Shown here piece after piece: positions 7,312-17,233 of a stretch of DNA of 42,214 nucleotides. Every line of letters starts with the position of its first letter. Within the stretch, counting starts at the first letter, position 1. The notes below the pieces were generated by a model. It searched no databases. It had not been told where the DNA came from and saw only the letters and a list, made by a program, of their open reading frames with translations. A program made the translations under genes and the position numbers. The stretch lies in contig JAQGJP010000054.1 of assembly GCA_028290545.1 (NCBI GenBank), positions 1 to 42,214 of the forward strand. Reading direction: 5' to 3'. This stretch comes from Rhizobium sp. (GTDB lineage: Bacteria; Pseudomonadota; Alphaproteobacteria; Rhizobiales; Rhizobiaceae).

Positions 7312-8142
7312 ATGCCTATCAAGACCATCGCCGTCGTTCTCACTGACCCCGACACCGCAAAGATTGTCATCGATTCCGCTATTTGCCTTGCCCAATCGCA
7401 TGAGGCCCATTTGATCGGGCTGCATGCCGAGGCTATCGATCCGCCGCCGGTGATGTCACCGTTCGACCTTCCGGATGCCTCCGTGATTGCCACGCTCTAT
7501 GAAGTGGCCGCTGAACGCAGCAAGGGCATCGAAGGGCTGTTCACCGAGCTTACGGCACGCGCTGGCATATCCTCCGGCTGGCGGACGGTTCGCGGCACCA
7601 GCGGCCTTGCGTCGCATGGGGTGGTCGAAAGCTGCCGCGCAGCCGATCTGATCGTCGCTTCGCAACCGGCGGCCGGCCGGGTCGGCGAGCTCGACGACGT
7701 GCTGTTTGAAAGCGGACGCCCGGTGCTGTTCATTCCCTGGATCGCGCGCGACTGCAAGCCCTTCACCCGCATTCTGGTTGCCTGGGACGGTTCGCGCGAA
7801 TCGACCCGGGCGATCTTCGATTCAACCTCGCTGCTGAGGGCTGCCGCTGAAGTCGAGATTTTCTCGATCGATGCGCAGGATACCAAATCGCAGACGGCGG
7901 CGCTGACCGGCGCCGATATCGCAGCGACGCTTGCCCGGCGAGGACTGGTGGTCAACATCAATTCGCAGGAATCGGCGCGACTGCCGGTGGCCGCCGTCAT
8001 TGAAAACCGCTGCAGCGATTTTGCGGCCGATCTCCTCGTCATGGGTGCCTACAGTCATGCGCGTATTCGCGAACGGCTGTTTGGCGGCGTCACCCAGACA
8101 TTGCTCGAATCGATGACCATACCGGTGCTGATGTCGCGCTGA
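7312..8142 (+). CDS. Universal stress protein, tandem UspA domains
   Basis: A 276-residue protein built of two Usp units, about residues 1-140 and 145-276. The second ends with LLVMGAYSHARIRERLFGG and TQTLLESMTIPVLMSR, the canonical UspA ATP-loop region and terminal strand. The first unit has a degenerate loop (DLIVASQPAAGRV), so nucleotide binding may be confined to the second half. Tandem Usp proteins are usually cytosolic and induced by starvation or oxidative stress. GGAGG lies 7 nt before the ATG at 7312, which is chosen over the ATG at 7279. It is monocistronic as far as can be seen. Confidence 0.9.
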   Translation: MPIKTIAVVLTDPDTAKIVIDSAICLAQSHEAHLIGLHAEAIDPPPVMSPFDLPDASVIATLYEVAAERSKGIEGLFTELTARAGISSGWRTVRGTSGLASHGVVESCRAADLIVASQPAAGRVGELDDVLFESGRPVLFIPWIARDCKPFTRILVAWDGSRESTRAIFDSTSLLRAAAEVEIFSIDAQDTKSQTAALTGADIAATLARRGLVVNINSQESARLPVAAVIENRCSDFAADLLVMGAYSHARIRERLFGGVTQTLLESMTIPVLMSR

Positions 8143-8243
8143 ACGGTCAATCAACTTTGTTCTGGACGGACACGGGCGCTTTATCATAATGGCGGCGGCA
8201 GAATCAGCCATGCCTCAAGCCATGTATAAGGAATTCGTGTTCC

Positions 8244-8747
8244 ATGTCCCTTCCCGATAAAGCCTTTCCCGTTGCCTGGGATCAATTTCATCGTGATGCG
8301 CGGGCGCTGGCCTGGCGGCTTGCCGGTCTCAAGCAGGATTTCAAGGCAATCGTCTGCATCACCCGTGGCGGGCTGGTGCCGGCTGCCATCATTTCCCGTG
8401 AACTCAATATCCGGCTGATCGAGACGGTCTGCGTCGCCTCCTACCATGATTATGTCAATCAGGGCGAAATGACCGTGCTGAAGGGCATCACGCCATCGTT
8501 GTGCGAAAATGGCGGGGAGGGCGTGCTTGTCATCGATGACCTGACCGATACCGGCAAGACGGCGTCGCAAGTGCGCGCCATGCTGCCGAAGGCGCATTTC
8601 GCCGCCGTCTACGCCAAGCCCAAGGGCGTCCCCACTATCGATACATTCGTGACCGAGGTTTCGCAGGATACCTGGATCTACTTCCCGTGGGACATGGGCT
8701 TCACCTATCAGGAGCCGATCGCCAAGGATCATCGGGATTTGGTATAA
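8244..8747 (+). CDS. gpt: Xanthine-guanine phosphoribosyltransferase
   Basis: A 167-residue type I phosphoribosyltransferase. The PRPP-binding loop [13 protein letters not shown] spans residues 94-106, and [10 protein letters not shown] near residues 38-47 forms the second PRPP contact. The enzyme salvages xanthine and guanine to XMP and GMP using PRPP. It is slightly longer than the E. coli enzyme (152 residues), as is usual in rhizobia. It is followed by a strong intrinsic terminator, so it is probably transcribed alone or with an upstream promoter in the 100-nt gap after the stress protein. Confidence 0.92.
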   Translation: MSLPDKAFPVAWDQFHRDARALAWRLAGLKQDFKAIVCITRGGLVPAAIISRELNIRLIETVCVASYHDYVNQGEMTVLKGITPSLCENGGEGVLVIDDLTDTGKTASQVRAMLPKAHFAAVYAKPKGVPTIDTFVTEVSQDTWIYFPWDMGFTYQEPIAKDHRDLV

Positions 8748-8783
8748 GCCGTCCCCGTATTCGGCATATATCTAACTTGGAAC

Positions 8784-8806
8784 GCCGCATTCCATGCGGC
8801 TTTTTT
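8784..8806 (+). terminator. Intrinsic terminator of gpt
   Basis: Perfect 7-bp stem GCCGCAT/ATGCGGC (8784-8790, 8794-8800) with a TCC loop and a run of six T. This is a textbook Rho-independent terminator. Confidence 0.9.
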
Positions 8807-8986
8807 GTCTTGGACTGATTTTGTCGGATTTCCTGCGCGGTGCCCAGCAATTAAGTTCAAATTAACATGGGAATATTAGAACTGTTTTAATCGCGTCTGA
8901 AGGGTGGTGCTCCGTACCTAAGCATGCATGCCACGAGCGTGGTGTCCATGCGGGTGCAACATTTATTGTTGTTGGGAGTATTGAAT

Positions 8987-10879
8987 TTGAACGCGTTTTC
9001 CAGATTGTCCCTGACCGCCAAGGTGGCTGTCGTGATTATCGGGGCCAATGCGGCGGCCCTGGCTGTCACGACCTGGCTTTCCTGGTCGGCCGATCTTGCT
9101 GCAAGCATGGGGCGAGCGGAGACGGAGTGGACGCAGGCGACACGGCAGATAGGGGTCACAACAGAGGGCGCCGTCAAGTGGAAGAAGGCTGCCGTCATTC
9201 AGGAGGCATACAAAATGTATCGGGACAATCCGGCTCTCGGATTGCGCTCCTTCGTCGCCCTCAATGGCAAGGGTGAACCCGCCGACAGTTGGGCCGACAA
9301 AACGGGCGACACCGGTCTTGCCCAGACCCGCATCAAAAGCCTGATCGACGGCAAGCCGGAACAGGCGGTGCTCGACAGTTCAATTCCCGGCCAGGTTCTT
9401 GTCGTCTCGCCACTCGGCCTTGACAAGAAGGGTGCTCGCATCGGCTATGTTGCGACCGCGTGGTCGACCGAAAAAGTTATCTCCGCCTCCCGTCTGCAGG
9501 CCGGCTTCTTTGCGGGCAAGCAGGCGCTGGTGATCGCATTCGTGATCGCCGCATTCTTCTTTGCCATGCGGCAGTTTGCAGGCAGGCCGCTGGCCGCGCT
9601 GGCAACCCGGATCACGCGTATCCGGGAGGGCGATCTCGATGCGCCTGTGCCCCATAGCACGCGCGGCGATGCGATCGGCGTCATTGCCCGGGCGCTGACA
9701 GGTTCGATCGAGTCGATCAGGGAAACGACGAGACAGGAGCATATCGCCCGCCAGCAGCAAGTGGCGATGGACGGAGAACGCAGCAGGTTTGCGGAACAAG
9801 CCCGTCTGGCCGCCGAGAAGCAGGCCGAGGCGATCGCGGCCCTCGGTGCGTCGCTGGAGCGGGTCGCCGCCGGCGACTTCTCCGTTCGGCTGGGCAATAT
9901 CGATATGGATTTCGAAAATCTGCGTAGTGACTTCAACAAGATGGTTGCCGCAGTCGCCGATACGCTGGCCGGCATTTCGCATACCGCGTCGGCGCTTGAC
10001 GGCGGTGCCGTGGATCTCGCAGGCTCCGCCGATCAACTGGCGCGCCGGACCGAAACCCAGGCCGCCGCGCTGGAAGAGACTGCGGCTGCTCTTGACGAGA
10101 TTACCAGTACGGTCGGTCTTTCCACCAAGAAGGCCGACGAGGCGAGCCAGTTGGTGGCTGCCGCCAAGCAGAGCGCCCATGGCTCGGCGGCGATCGTTCG
10201 CGAGGCGATTTCGGCGATGGATCGTATTCAGGAATCGTCGAGCCAGATTGGCAAGATCATCGGCGTGATCGATGAAATTGCCTTCCAGACCAACCTTCTC
10301 GCGCTCAATGCCGGTGTCGAGGCCGCGCGTGCGGGCGAAGCGGGCAAGGGGTTTGCGGTTGTCGCGCAGGAAGTACGCGCGCTTGCCCAGCGCTCTGCCG
10401 GCGCCGCCAAGGAAATCAAGCAGTTGGTCAGCAATTCGGGCCGGGAGGTCGGCGCCGGCGTGTCGCTGGTCAACAATATGGGTGGCTCGCTGCTGACGAT
10501 CGAGCAGCAGATCCGTGAAATCGACGGCTCGATCGCCATCATCGTCGCGTCTGCTCGGGAGCAATCCCACGCGTTGGGCGAAGTCAATGGCGCGATCCGG
10601 CGGATGGATCATAATACTCAGCAGAATGCCGCTATGGTAGAAGAGACAAATGCAGCGTGCCAGGAGCTTCAGTCCCAGAGCAATCAGTTGAAGGCGGCAC
10701 TCGGCAATTTCAGTTTTGATGGTGGCCATTCACCCCTCGCGCACGCGCCGGCACACCATGCCGGGCAGGTGCATGCCACGGCGCCAGTGACCCCGCGCCG
10801 GGCGGTCGGCGCACCAATCCGGCGGCCGGCGACGGCCAGTGCCGCTGCGGCAGTGGCGAGCGACTGGCAAGAGTTTTGA
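8987..10879 (+). CDS. Methyl-accepting chemotaxis protein with C-terminal WxxF pentapeptide
   Basis: About 630 residues. A first membrane helix (about 11-31) is followed by a periplasmic region of about 145 residues, a second helix ([11 protein letters not shown], about 183-197), HAMP (about 200-250), and a second HAMP-like unit containing [17 protein letters not shown]. The signalling domain tip reads [20 protein letters not shown]. The protein ends in an Ala/Pro/His-rich linker and DWQEF, which matches the aromatic-x-x-aromatic pentapeptide that tethers CheR/CheB. The TTG at 8987 has GGGAG 8 nt upstream and gives a normal [13 protein letters not shown] start. ATGs at 8924 and 8948 are in frame and may be annotated instead. 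Ligand unknown. Confidence 0.88.
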   Translation: MNAFSRLSLTAKVAVVIIGANAAALAVTTWLSWSADLAASMGRAETEWTQATRQIGVTTEGAVKWKKAAVIQEAYKMYRDNPALGLRSFVALNGKGEPADSWADKTGDTGLAQTRIKSLIDGKPEQAVLDSSIPGQVLVVSPLGLDKKGARIGYVATAWSTEKVISASRLQAGFFAGKQALVIAFVIAAFFFAMRQFAGRPLAALATRITRIREGDLDAPVPHSTRGDAIGVIARALTGSIESIRETTRQEHIARQQQVAMDGERSRFAEQARLAAEKQAEAIAALGASLERVAAGDFSVRLGNIDMDFENLRSDFNKMVAAVADTLAGISHTASALDGGAVDLAGSADQLARRTETQAAALEETAAALDEITSTVGLSTKKADEASQLVAAAKQSAHGSAAIVREAISAMDRIQESSSQIGKIIGVIDEIAFQTNLLALNAGVEAARAGEAGKGFAVVAQEVRALAQRSAGAAKEIKQLVSNSGREVGAGVSLVNNMGGSLLTIEQQIREIDGSIAIIVASAREQSHALGEVNGAIRRMDHNTQQNAAMVEETNAACQELQSQSNQLKAALGNFSFDGGHSPLAHAPAHHAGQVHATAPVTPRRAVGAPIRRPATASAAAAVASDWQEF

Positions 10880-10936
10880 GCGTGTAGAATCTGAGTAAAA
10901 TCCGCGTTTGGATAACGCGACCAGGAGGAACGACCT

Positions 10937-11512
10937 ATGAAGAATATTGCATTGAGGGGCGTCATTGTCGCGCTGGGCCTGCTTTCCACCTCGGCCTATG
11001 CCGAGGAAGCGCATGTCGGCCCCGTCAAGGACTTTATCGACGCAAATGTCAAGGCCTGGGCCAATGATCCCATTATCATCAATGCGATCAAGGCTCAGAA
11101 TTCCGCCAATGCCAGTTTGAGCCCGGCCGACATCGATGCGCTCGATCAGAAATGGCGCAGCGAGGTCGAGGCTGATGCTCACCCCACCATCGATGCCGTA
11201 TTGGCCAATCCGGTCTCCGAATTCCTCAAGGTGAAACAGGACGGCTCCGACGGCGCGATCACCGAAGTATTTGTCATGGACGCAAAGGGGCTGAACGTCG
11301 GCCAGTCGGGCGTTACCTCCGATTACTGGCAGGGCGACGAAGGCAAGTTCCAGAAATCGTTCGGGGCCGGCGCGAATGCGGTTTTCGTGGATGATGCGGA
11401 AAAGGATGAGTCGACGCAGATGCTGCAATCACAGGCATCGATGACGATCTCCGATGAGACGGGTAAGCCGATTGGCGCCATCACCGTCGGCGTGAATCTT
11501 GACAAGCTCTGA
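10937..11512 (+). CDS. Secreted Cache-like protein, paralogue A
   Basis: A 191-residue protein with a clear Sec signal (hydrophobic VIVALGLLSTSAYA, cleavage after about residue 22) and AGGAGG before the ATG. The mature region is soluble. It contains ITEVFVMDAKGLNVGQSGVT, SDYWQGDEGKFQKSF, DESTQMLQSQASMTISDE and PIGAITVGVNLDKL, strand patterns typical of extracellular PAS-like Cache/PDC sensor domains, here without any membrane anchor or output domain. It is 57 nt downstream of a chemoreceptor gene and similar over its length to the protein at 11772. A role as a free periplasmic sensor or ligand-binding partner is an inference. Confidence 0.7.
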   Translation: MKNIALRGVIVALGLLSTSAYAEEAHVGPVKDFIDANVKAWANDPIIINAIKAQNSANASLSPADIDALDQKWRSEVEADAHPTIDAVLANPVSEFLKVKQDGSDGAITEVFVMDAKGLNVGQSGVTSDYWQGDEGKFQKSFGAGANAVFVDDAEKDESTQMLQSQASMTISDETGKPIGAITVGVNLDKL

Positions 11513-11535
11513 CGTTCAGATGTGATCGATAAAAA

Positions 11536-11566
11536 GCGGGCTCACGCAGAGGAGCCCGTTGCTGTT
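11536..11566 (+). terminator. Probable intrinsic terminator after paralogue A
   Basis: Stem CGGGCTC (11537-11543) / GAGCCCG (11552-11558) with an 8-nt loop, followed by TTGCTGTTT. It lies 24 nt after the stop of the first Cache-like gene, so the second copy probably has its own promoter. Confidence 0.65.
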
Positions 11567-11771
11567 TGTTGCGCGGCGGTCTATCGAGAGTTGCATGATG
11601 CGTTCTTGAAGGGGCAGGTAGCCTGTCTGATAATTCGCTGTCGTTTGTTGGAGCGCCTCAATCGGCTTCAAATTTCGTTAATTAGACTATGTTTAAGTAA
11701 CCAGAGGTACGGAATTCTGCAGGCCACCAGTTTATTGTGCGCCTGACCGAAATCTGCCAGGGAGAGTTGTC

Positions 11772-12389
11772 GTGCGCGCAATACTGCGTTTCATCCGGCC
11801 AATCCGCGTGCCGAACGCTCTCGGACTTTGCCGCGCTGCCGCCTTTATGGCTGTTATGGCCGGGAATCCGGCGTCGGCGGACGATATCCATGTCGCCCCC
11901 GTGATCAAATTCTTCAATGCCAATGTTCGGAACTGGCTCTCCAATCCGCTCATCATCACGAGCCTCAAGAACCAGAACGCCACCACTGTGCGGCTGACCA
12001 AGCCCGAGATCGATGCCATGGATACAGAATGGCGCAACGAGATCGATAGTGCCGCCCATCCGATGATCGACAAGGTGATGTCGACGCCGCTGTCGCACTT
12101 CCTTCTGGACAAGGAAAACCAGGCCGATGGCGCGATCACCGAAATCATCGTGATGGATGCACGGGGATGTAACGCGGGCCAGAGCAGCGTGTCCACCGAC
12201 TACTGGCAGGGCGACGAGGACAAATACATGAAATCGTTCATGGCCGGTCCGGCGGCGATCTTCGTGGATGCGGTCAGGATGGATGAGTCGACGCAGATGC
12301 TGCAGTCGCAGGTCTCCATGACCATTGTCGATGAGCACAATCAGCCGATCGGCGCAATCACCGTCGGTATCAATCTGGACCAGCTTTAG
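11772..12389 (+). CDS. Secreted Cache-like protein, paralogue B
   Basis: A 205-residue paralogue of the protein at 10937. The two share YWQGDE, DESTQMLQSQ, the block around SMTI and PIGAITVG, and the terminal NLDxL. The signal peptide is longer, with an Arg-rich N-region, and ends around NPASA-DD. The GTG start at 11772 has AGGGAGAG about 6 nt upstream. A Cys replaces Leu in the segment DARGCNAGQ. The duplicate is separated from the first copy by about 260 nt containing a terminator, which suggests separate control. Function is inferred only from the Cache-like pattern and the chemoreceptor nearby. Confidence 0.68.
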   Translation: MRAILRFIRPIRVPNALGLCRAAAFMAVMAGNPASADDIHVAPVIKFFNANVRNWLSNPLIITSLKNQNATTVRLTKPEIDAMDTEWRNEIDSAAHPMIDKVMSTPLSHFLLDKENQADGAITEIIVMDARGCNAGQSSVSTDYWQGDEDKYMKSFMAGPAAIFVDAVRMDESTQMLQSQVSMTIVDEHNQPIGAITVGINLDQL

Positions 12390-12598
12390 AGGTCCCGAAT
12401 TGATGATCGTCAGGACAAGTAACTGTGCTGCGAATCGCTATCGGCGGGGTTGTCATAAAGCAACGCAGATTGGAAGAATTCTGCCTGCCTGGGGAAAAAA
12501 ATAAATCTTGGCAGGTTATTTTGTGTACAACAGTCCGATCGCGATCGTGGTCGTGGCGTTATAAGCCTTAAATTTTAGGTACTTGTGGTGGTTTCATT

Positions 12599-12607
12599 TT
12601 ATCCACA
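12599..12607 (+). promoter_or_regulatory. Consensus DnaA box upstream of nrdJ
   Basis: TTATCCACA, a perfect match to the high-affinity DnaA box, lies 50 nt upstream of the -35 element proposed for nrdJ. DnaA is known to control ribonucleotide reductase genes in E. coli and Caulobacter. Its action here is inference. Confidence 0.55.
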
Positions 12608-12615
12608 CCCCTTAC

Positions 12616-12631
12616 ACACAAGATATGGTAT
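12616..12631 (+). promoter_or_regulatory. NrdR-like box upstream of nrdJ
   Basis: ACACAAGATATGGTAT matches about 13 of 16 positions of the NrdR consensus (ACACwAtATaTwgtgt). NrdR boxes usually occur as a pair about 31 bp apart. No good second box was found, so this is tentative. Confidence 0.4.
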
Positions 12632-12656
12632 AAATATTTCCGTCACAAACCAACTC

Positions 12657-12685
12657 TTGACGGCAACGGCCGACTCTCGCTTAAT
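12657..12685 (+). promoter_or_regulatory. Sigma70-type promoter for nrdJ
   Basis: TTGACG (-35, 12657-12662), a 17-nt spacer and CTTAAT (-10, 12680-12685), just downstream of the DnaA and NrdR-like boxes. Confidence 0.5.
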
Positions 12686-13029
12686 GGTGGACGTTGCGGC
12701 GGCGACAGGTCCAGAAAGTAACGAGGTCTGGTCCTTTTCTTGAAAATGAAGCGGCGAAGGGGCGTTTTTGCAGGCGGCGGAGCTGTGCCTGTAGAGAGCT
12801 GACCGTCATTTTTTCTGCCGCAACGGGGAAGAGGGCTGGAATAAATGAGTTGTTAATACTATATTTAGTGTTTGCAGCCAGTCTGGCCACCATATACAGC
12901 GTTGCTGGAAACGGGTTTCCCTAATTTTATGAACCGAGGGAACTGGCTGTCTGGGCATGATGCCCGCACCGCCGGATGAGAATGTCTGCGCTCTGCATGG
13001 CGCACGGATTTTGGCAAGGGATTGAAGAG

Positions 13030-16000
13030 ATGCGCATAGAACGGAAATTCACCGAAGCAGGCAAGTCGGCCTATGACAGTATCGCGTTTCGGACCGCCAC
13101 CAGCGAAATCCGCAATCCGGACGGCTCGATCGTCTTCCGGCTCGCCGACATCCAGGTTCCGGACCAGTTCAGCCAGGTTGCTGCCGATATCCTCGCCCAG
13201 AAATATTTCCGCAAGGCCGGAATTCCGAAGCATCTGAAGAAAGTCGAAGAAAACGACGTGCCGTCCTGGCTGTGGCGTTCGGAGCCCGATAAGGCGGCTC
13301 TTGGCGATCTTCCGAAGGAAGAGCAGTTCGGTTCCGAAATCGATGCGCGCCAGGTGTTCGACCGCCTTGCCGGCACATGGACCTATTGGGGCTGGAAGGG
13401 CGGCTATTTCACTTCCGAGGAAGATGCGCTGACCTTCCGCGACGAGCTTGCCTATATGCTTGCCACACAGCGGGTCGCGCCGAATTCACCGCAATGGTTC
13501 AACACCGGCCTGCATTGGGCCTATGGCATCGATGGTCCGGGGCAGGGTCATTTCTATGTCGACCCGTTCACTGGCAAGCTGACCAAGTCGAAGTCGGCCT
13601 ATGAGCATCCTCAGCCGCATGCCTGCTTCATCCAGTCGGTCGAGGACGACCTCGTCAACGAAGGCGGGATCATGGACCTCTGGGTGCGCGAAGCGCGTCT
13701 GTTCAAATATGGTTCCGGCACCGGCTCCAACTTCTCCTACCTGCGCGGCGAAGGCGAGAAGCTCTCGGGCGGCGGCCGCTCGTCCGGCCTGATGAGCTTC
13801 CTCAAGATCGGCGACCGGGCTGCCGGCGCCATCAAGTCGGGCGGCACCACGCGGCGCGCCGCCAAGATGGTGGTGGTCGATATCGACCATCCCGATATCG
13901 AGGATTACATCAACTGGAAGGTCAAGGAGGAGCAGAAGGTGGCGGCGCTCGTCACCGGCTCGAAGATCGTCGCCAAGCACCTCAAGGCGATCATGAAGGC
14001 CTGCGTCAATTGCGAGGCCGACAGGGATGAATGCTTCGATCCTAAGCTGAACCCGGCGCTGAAGCGCGAGATCAAGGCCGCCAAGGCCTCCATGGTGCCG
14101 GAGAACTATATCGGCCGCGTCATCCAGTTCGCCCGCCAGGGCTACACCGACATGGAATTCAAGACCTATGACACGGATTGGGATTCCGAGGCATATCTGA
14201 CCGTTGCCGGCCAGAACTCCAACAACTCCGTCTCGATCAAGGACGATTTTTTGCGCGCGGTGGAGCGTGACGACGTCTGGAACCTGACCGCCCGCAAGGA
14301 CGGCAAGGTGATGAAGACGCTGAAGGCCCGCGACCTCTGGGAATCGATCTCCTATGCCGCATGGGCATCGGCCGATCCCGGCCTGCATTTCAATACGACG
14401 ATGAACGACTGGCACACCAGCCCGGCGGCCGGCCCGATCCGCGCCTCCAATCCGTGCTCGGAATATATGTTCCTCGACGACACCGCCTGCAACCTCGCAT
14501 CGCTCAACCTGATGCAGTTCAAGGATCCGGCCACCGCCCGCATCGATATCGCTGCGTACGAGCATGCCGTCCGCCTCTGGACGATCGTGCTCGAAGTGTC
14601 CGTGATGATGGCACAGTTTCCCTCAAGGCGGATTGCCGAGCTTTCCTATGAATACCGGACGCTTGGCCTCGGCTATGCCAATATCGGCGGCCTGCTGATG
14701 TCCACCGGAATTCCCTACGATTCCAGCGAGGGCCGGGCAATTGCCGGCGCTCTGACCGCGATCATGACCGGCGTCTGCTATGCGACCTCGGCGGAAATGG
14801 CCGGCGAACTTGGGGCCTTCCCGCAGTTCGAGCCGAACCGGGAAGCCATGCTGCGGGTCATCCGCAATCACCGCCGTGCGGCGCATGGCCACAAGGACGG
14901 CTATGAGAGCCTGTCGGTGGTGCCGGTGGCGCTGATCCATGCCGACAGCCCGGACCAGGACCTGATCGCCCATGCGACGGCCGCCTGGGATCTGGCGCTC
15001 GAACTCGGCGAGAAGCACGGTTACCGCAATGCCCAGGTGTCCGTCATCGCGCCGACCGGTACGATCGGCCTGGTGATGGATTGCGACACGACCGGCATCG
15101 AGCCCGATTTCGCGCTGGTGAAGTTCAAGAAGCTCGCCGGCGGCGGCTATTTCAAGATCATCAACCGCGCCGTGCCGGAATCGCTGCGCACGCTCGGCTA
15201 TTCCGAGTCCCAGATCGCCGAGATCGAGGCCTATGCCGTCGGTCATGGCAATCTCAACCAGGCCCCGAGCGTCAACCCCGGTTCGCTGAAGGCCAGGGGC
15301 TTTACCGACGACAAGATCGAGGCGGTCAACGGCGCGCTGAAGCAGGCCTTCGACATCAAGTTCGTGTTCAACCAGTGGACGCTCGGGGCGGAATTCCTGC
15401 GCGGTCTCGGCGTCACCGACGAAGCCATGAACGCCATCGACTTCAATCTGCTCGATCACCTCGGCTTTTCCCGCAAGGACATCGAGGCCGCCAATATCCA
15501 TGTCTGCGGCGCGATGACGCTCGAAGGCGCGCCGTTCCTCAAGAAGGAACACCTGGCGGTGTTCGATTGCGCCAATCCCTGCGGCAAGATCGGCAAGCGC
15601 TATCTTTCGGTCGAATCCCACATCCGCATGATGGCGGCGGCCCAGCCGTTCATTTCGGGGGCGATCTCCAAGACCATCAACATGCCCAACGATGCGACCG
15701 TCGAGGATTGCAAGAACGCCTATATGCTGTCGTGGAAGCTGGCGCTGAAGGCCAATGCGCTCTATCGCGACGGCTCCAAGCTCTCCCAGCCGCTCAACGC
15801 CTCGCTGATCGAGGACGAGGAGGACGAGGACGCGCTGGAGGAACTGCTGGCCGCACCGGCTGCCGCCCAGGCCGTCACCATCACCGAACGCATCATCGAG
15901 CGCGTGGTCGAGCGCGTCAGCCGCGAACAGGAGAAACTCCCGGCGCGCCGCAAGGGCTACACCCAGAAGGCCAAGATCGGCGGACACACGATCTTCCTGC

Positions 16001-16824
16001 GGACCGGCGAATACGATGACGGGCGTGTCGGCGAAATCTTCCTGGATATGAACAAGGAGGGATCGGCGCTGCGCGCGTTGATCAACAACTTCGCCATTTC
16101 CGTCTCGCTCGGCCTGCAATATGGCGTGCCGCTGGAGGAATATGTCGATGCCTTCACCTTCACCAAGTTCGAGCCGGCCGGCATGGTCATCGGCAATGAC
16201 GCGATCAAGAACGCCACGTCGATCCTCGACTACGTGTTCCGCGAACTCGCCGTGTCCTATCTCGGCCGTCACGATCTCGCCCATGTCGACCAGTCGGATT
16301 TCGGCAACACGACCCTTGGCCGTGGTGTCTCGGAAGGTAAGGCGGATGTCGTCTCGAAGGGCCTGACGCGTGGCTATAAGCCGACACTGGTCTCCAACCA
16401 TGGCCCGGCGAGCGAGCCCAAGGGCTCGGCCGGCGAGGGCGCCCGTGGTTCCTCCGGCACGGTGGTGACGACCGCCACCTTTGGCGGTTCCGGCGCGCTC
16501 CGCAAACTTGAGCCTGTAGCGGCGATCTCGACCTCGGAAGTCGTGTCGTTCAAGCGCGACTACGAGGAGCGGCAGAAGGAACTGGTCGAGCAGATTGTCG
16601 AGGAAGTCACTGAATCCGTGACGGACATCTTCTCCGACAAGGCCGCCGCCGATGCCGCCGCCGCCAAGCTCGACGCCAAGACGCTGGCCTCCGAACGGCG
16701 GATCCAGGCGCTTGCCCAGGGCTATACCGGCAACATGTGCGGCGAATGCCAGAACTTTACCATGGTGCGGAACGGCACCTGCGAGAAGTGCAACACGTGT
16801 GGAAGTACGAGTGGGTGCTCGTAA
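13030..16824 (+). CDS. nrdJ: Adenosylcobalamin-dependent (class II) ribonucleoside reductase
   Basis: A 1264-residue NrdJ of the long alphaproteobacterial type, which reduces ribonucleotides to deoxyribonucleotides with adenosylcobalamin as radical source. NSPQWFNTG and the Cys of PHACFIQS (about residue 199) lie in the N-terminal barrel. NPCSE near residue 475 is the N-x-C-x-E catalytic motif carrying the thiyl-radical Cys. PTGTIG and the B12-associated C-terminal half follow. The C-terminus is a zinc-ribbon-like Cys cluster ([15 protein letters not shown]) that is thought to deliver electrons from thioredoxin. ATG 13030 begins the conserved MRIERKFT; an in-frame ATG at 12976 is less likely. 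The promoter region carries DnaA- and NrdR-like sites. Confidence 0.96.
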   Translation: MRIERKFTEAGKSAYDSIAFRTATSEIRNPDGSIVFRLADIQVPDQFSQVAADILAQKYFRKAGIPKHLKKVEENDVPSWLWRSEPDKAALGDLPKEEQFGSEIDARQVFDRLAGTWTYWGWKGGYFTSEEDALTFRDELAYMLATQRVAPNSPQWFNTGLHWAYGIDGPGQGHFYVDPFTGKLTKSKSAYEHPQPHACFIQSVEDDLVNEGGIMDLWVREARLFKYGSGTGSNFSYLRGEGEKLSGGGRSSGLMSFLKIGDRAAGAIKSGGTTRRAAKMVVVDIDHPDIEDYINWKVKEEQKVAALVTGSKIVAKHLKAIMKACVNCEADRDECFDPKLNPALKREIKAAKASMVPENYIGRVIQFARQGYTDMEFKTYDTDWDSEAYLTVAGQNSNNSVSIKDDFLRAVERDDVWNLTARKDGKVMKTLKARDLWESISYAAWASADPGLHFNTTMNDWHTSPAAGPIRASNPCSEYMFLDDTACNLASLNLMQFKDPATARIDIAAYEHAVRLWTIVLEVSVMMAQFPSRRIAELSYEYRTLGLGYANIGGLLMSTGIPYDSSEGRAIAGALTAIMTGVCYATSAEMAGELGAFPQFEPNREAMLRVIRNHRRAAHGHKDGYESLSVVPVALIHADSPDQDLIAHATAAWDLALELGEKHGYRNAQVSVIAPTGTIGLVMDCDTTGIEPDFALVKFKKLAGGGYFKIINRAVPESLRTLGYSESQIAEIEAYAVGHGNLNQAPSVNPGSLKARGFTDDKIEAVNGALKQAFDIKFVFNQWTLGAEFLRGLGVTDEAMNAIDFNLLDHLGFSRKDIEAANIHVCGAMTLEGAPFLKKEHLAVFDCANPCGKIGKRYLSVESHIRMMAAAQPFISGAISKTINMPNDATVEDCKNAYMLSWKLALKANALYRDGSKLSQPLNASLIEDEEDEDALEELLAAPAAAQAVTITERIIERVVERVSREQEKLPARRKGYTQKAKIGGHTIFLRTGEYDDGRVGEIFLDMNKEGSALRALINNFAISVSLGLQYGVPLEEYVDAFTFTKFEPAGMVIGNDAIKNATSILDYVFRELAVSYLGRHDLAHVDQSDFGNTTLGRGVSEGKADVVSKGLTRGYKPTLVSNHGPASEPKGSAGEGARGSSGTVVTTATFGGSGALRKLEPVAAISTSEVVSFKRDYEERQKELVEQIVEEVTESVTDIFSDKAAADAAAAKLDAKTLASERRIQALAQGYTGNMCGECQNFTMVRNGTCEKCNTCGSTSGCS

Positions 16825-16838
16825 AACCTGTGAATAAG

Positions 16839-16864
16839 CCGGTCCGAAGGAAACTTCGGACCGG
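16839..16864 (+). terminator. 11-bp hairpin with GNRA loop after nrdJ
   Basis: CCGGTCCGAAG (16839-16849) pairs perfectly with CTTCGGACCGG (16854-16864) around GAAA. It is very stable but not followed by a T-run, so it may be a 3'-end stabiliser or a Rho-assisted stop rather than a classical terminator. Confidence 0.6.
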
Positions 16865-16924
16865 ACTGCAGAGTGGAACAAAACAGAAATTTAGCAAGAG
16901 GCAAGAAGCAAGAGGCTGGACGCG

Positions 16925-17233
16925 ATGCCTGATACGATCAAACGACCGAGCGTAGTGATGAAGGAGTGTGTTTTTGATGGGTTCTCTACCGGAGTAAGCA
17001 TCGGCAGAGGAGCCTCTGGCGAAATAGAAAATTCAGTGATCCGAAATACCCGGATAGGTATTGCCCAGCACAAGGAGTCCCATCTTACTTCGAACTGTTC
17101 ATTTCAAAACGTAGAAGTAACTCACCAGATCTGTGCCGACGACCCGCCAAAAAATCGAGGGCGAGGTCATGGGACGAGCGCTGCCGGAAAGGGTTGGAGC
17201 CGTGACCTTGAAGATCGATGGCCCTTCAAATAG
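16925..17233 (+). CDS. Small protein with beta-helix-like repeats
   Basis: A 102-residue frame. Residues 12-48 show the short strand-turn rhythm of right-handed parallel beta-helices (MKECVFDGFSTGVSIGRG, then GEIENSVIRNTRIGIAQ and SFQNVEV). The C-terminal third, which overlaps the HNH gene by about 65 nt, looks out of frame-like (Arg/Gly-rich) and may not be native. A GAGG lies 10 nt before the ATG. Small proteins of this kind are, from memory, found beside HNH genes in rhizobia; the function is unknown. It may be a truncated or degenerating partner of the frameshifted gene downstream. Confidence 0.4.
   Translation: MPDTIKRPSVVMKECVFDGFSTGVSIGRGASGEIENSVIRNTRIGIAQHKESHLTSNCSFQNVEVTHQICADDPPKNRGRGHGTSAAGKGWSRDLEDRWPFK

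Larger units (their letters stand above)
12390..13029 (+). other. 640-nt upstream region of nrdJ
   Basis: No convincing gene is present; the short open frames of about 70-76 codons on both strands lack ribosome binding sites and family features. The stretch holds a DnaA box, an NrdR-like box and a sigma70-type promoter, each listed separately. Transcription from that promoter would leave an untranslated leader of about 340 nt before nrdJ. No B12-box of a cobalamin riboswitch was recognised. Confidence 0.5.

Noticed and set aside
12681..12924. Small frames of 70-76 codons on both strands in the nrdJ leader
   Set aside because: They overlap each other, lack ribosome binding sites and have random-looking composition.
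12390..13029. Cobalamin riboswitch upstream of the B12-dependent reductase
   Set aside because: No B12-box (the conserved GCCACTG-type core) could be found in the leader.
14623..16881. A 752-codon open frame antisense to nrdJ (and similar long antisense frames over the chemoreceptor and other genes)
   Set aside because: These are shadows produced by the strong GC third-position bias. Their translations are Arg/Gly/Val-rich without domains, and the plus-strand genes are unmistakable.
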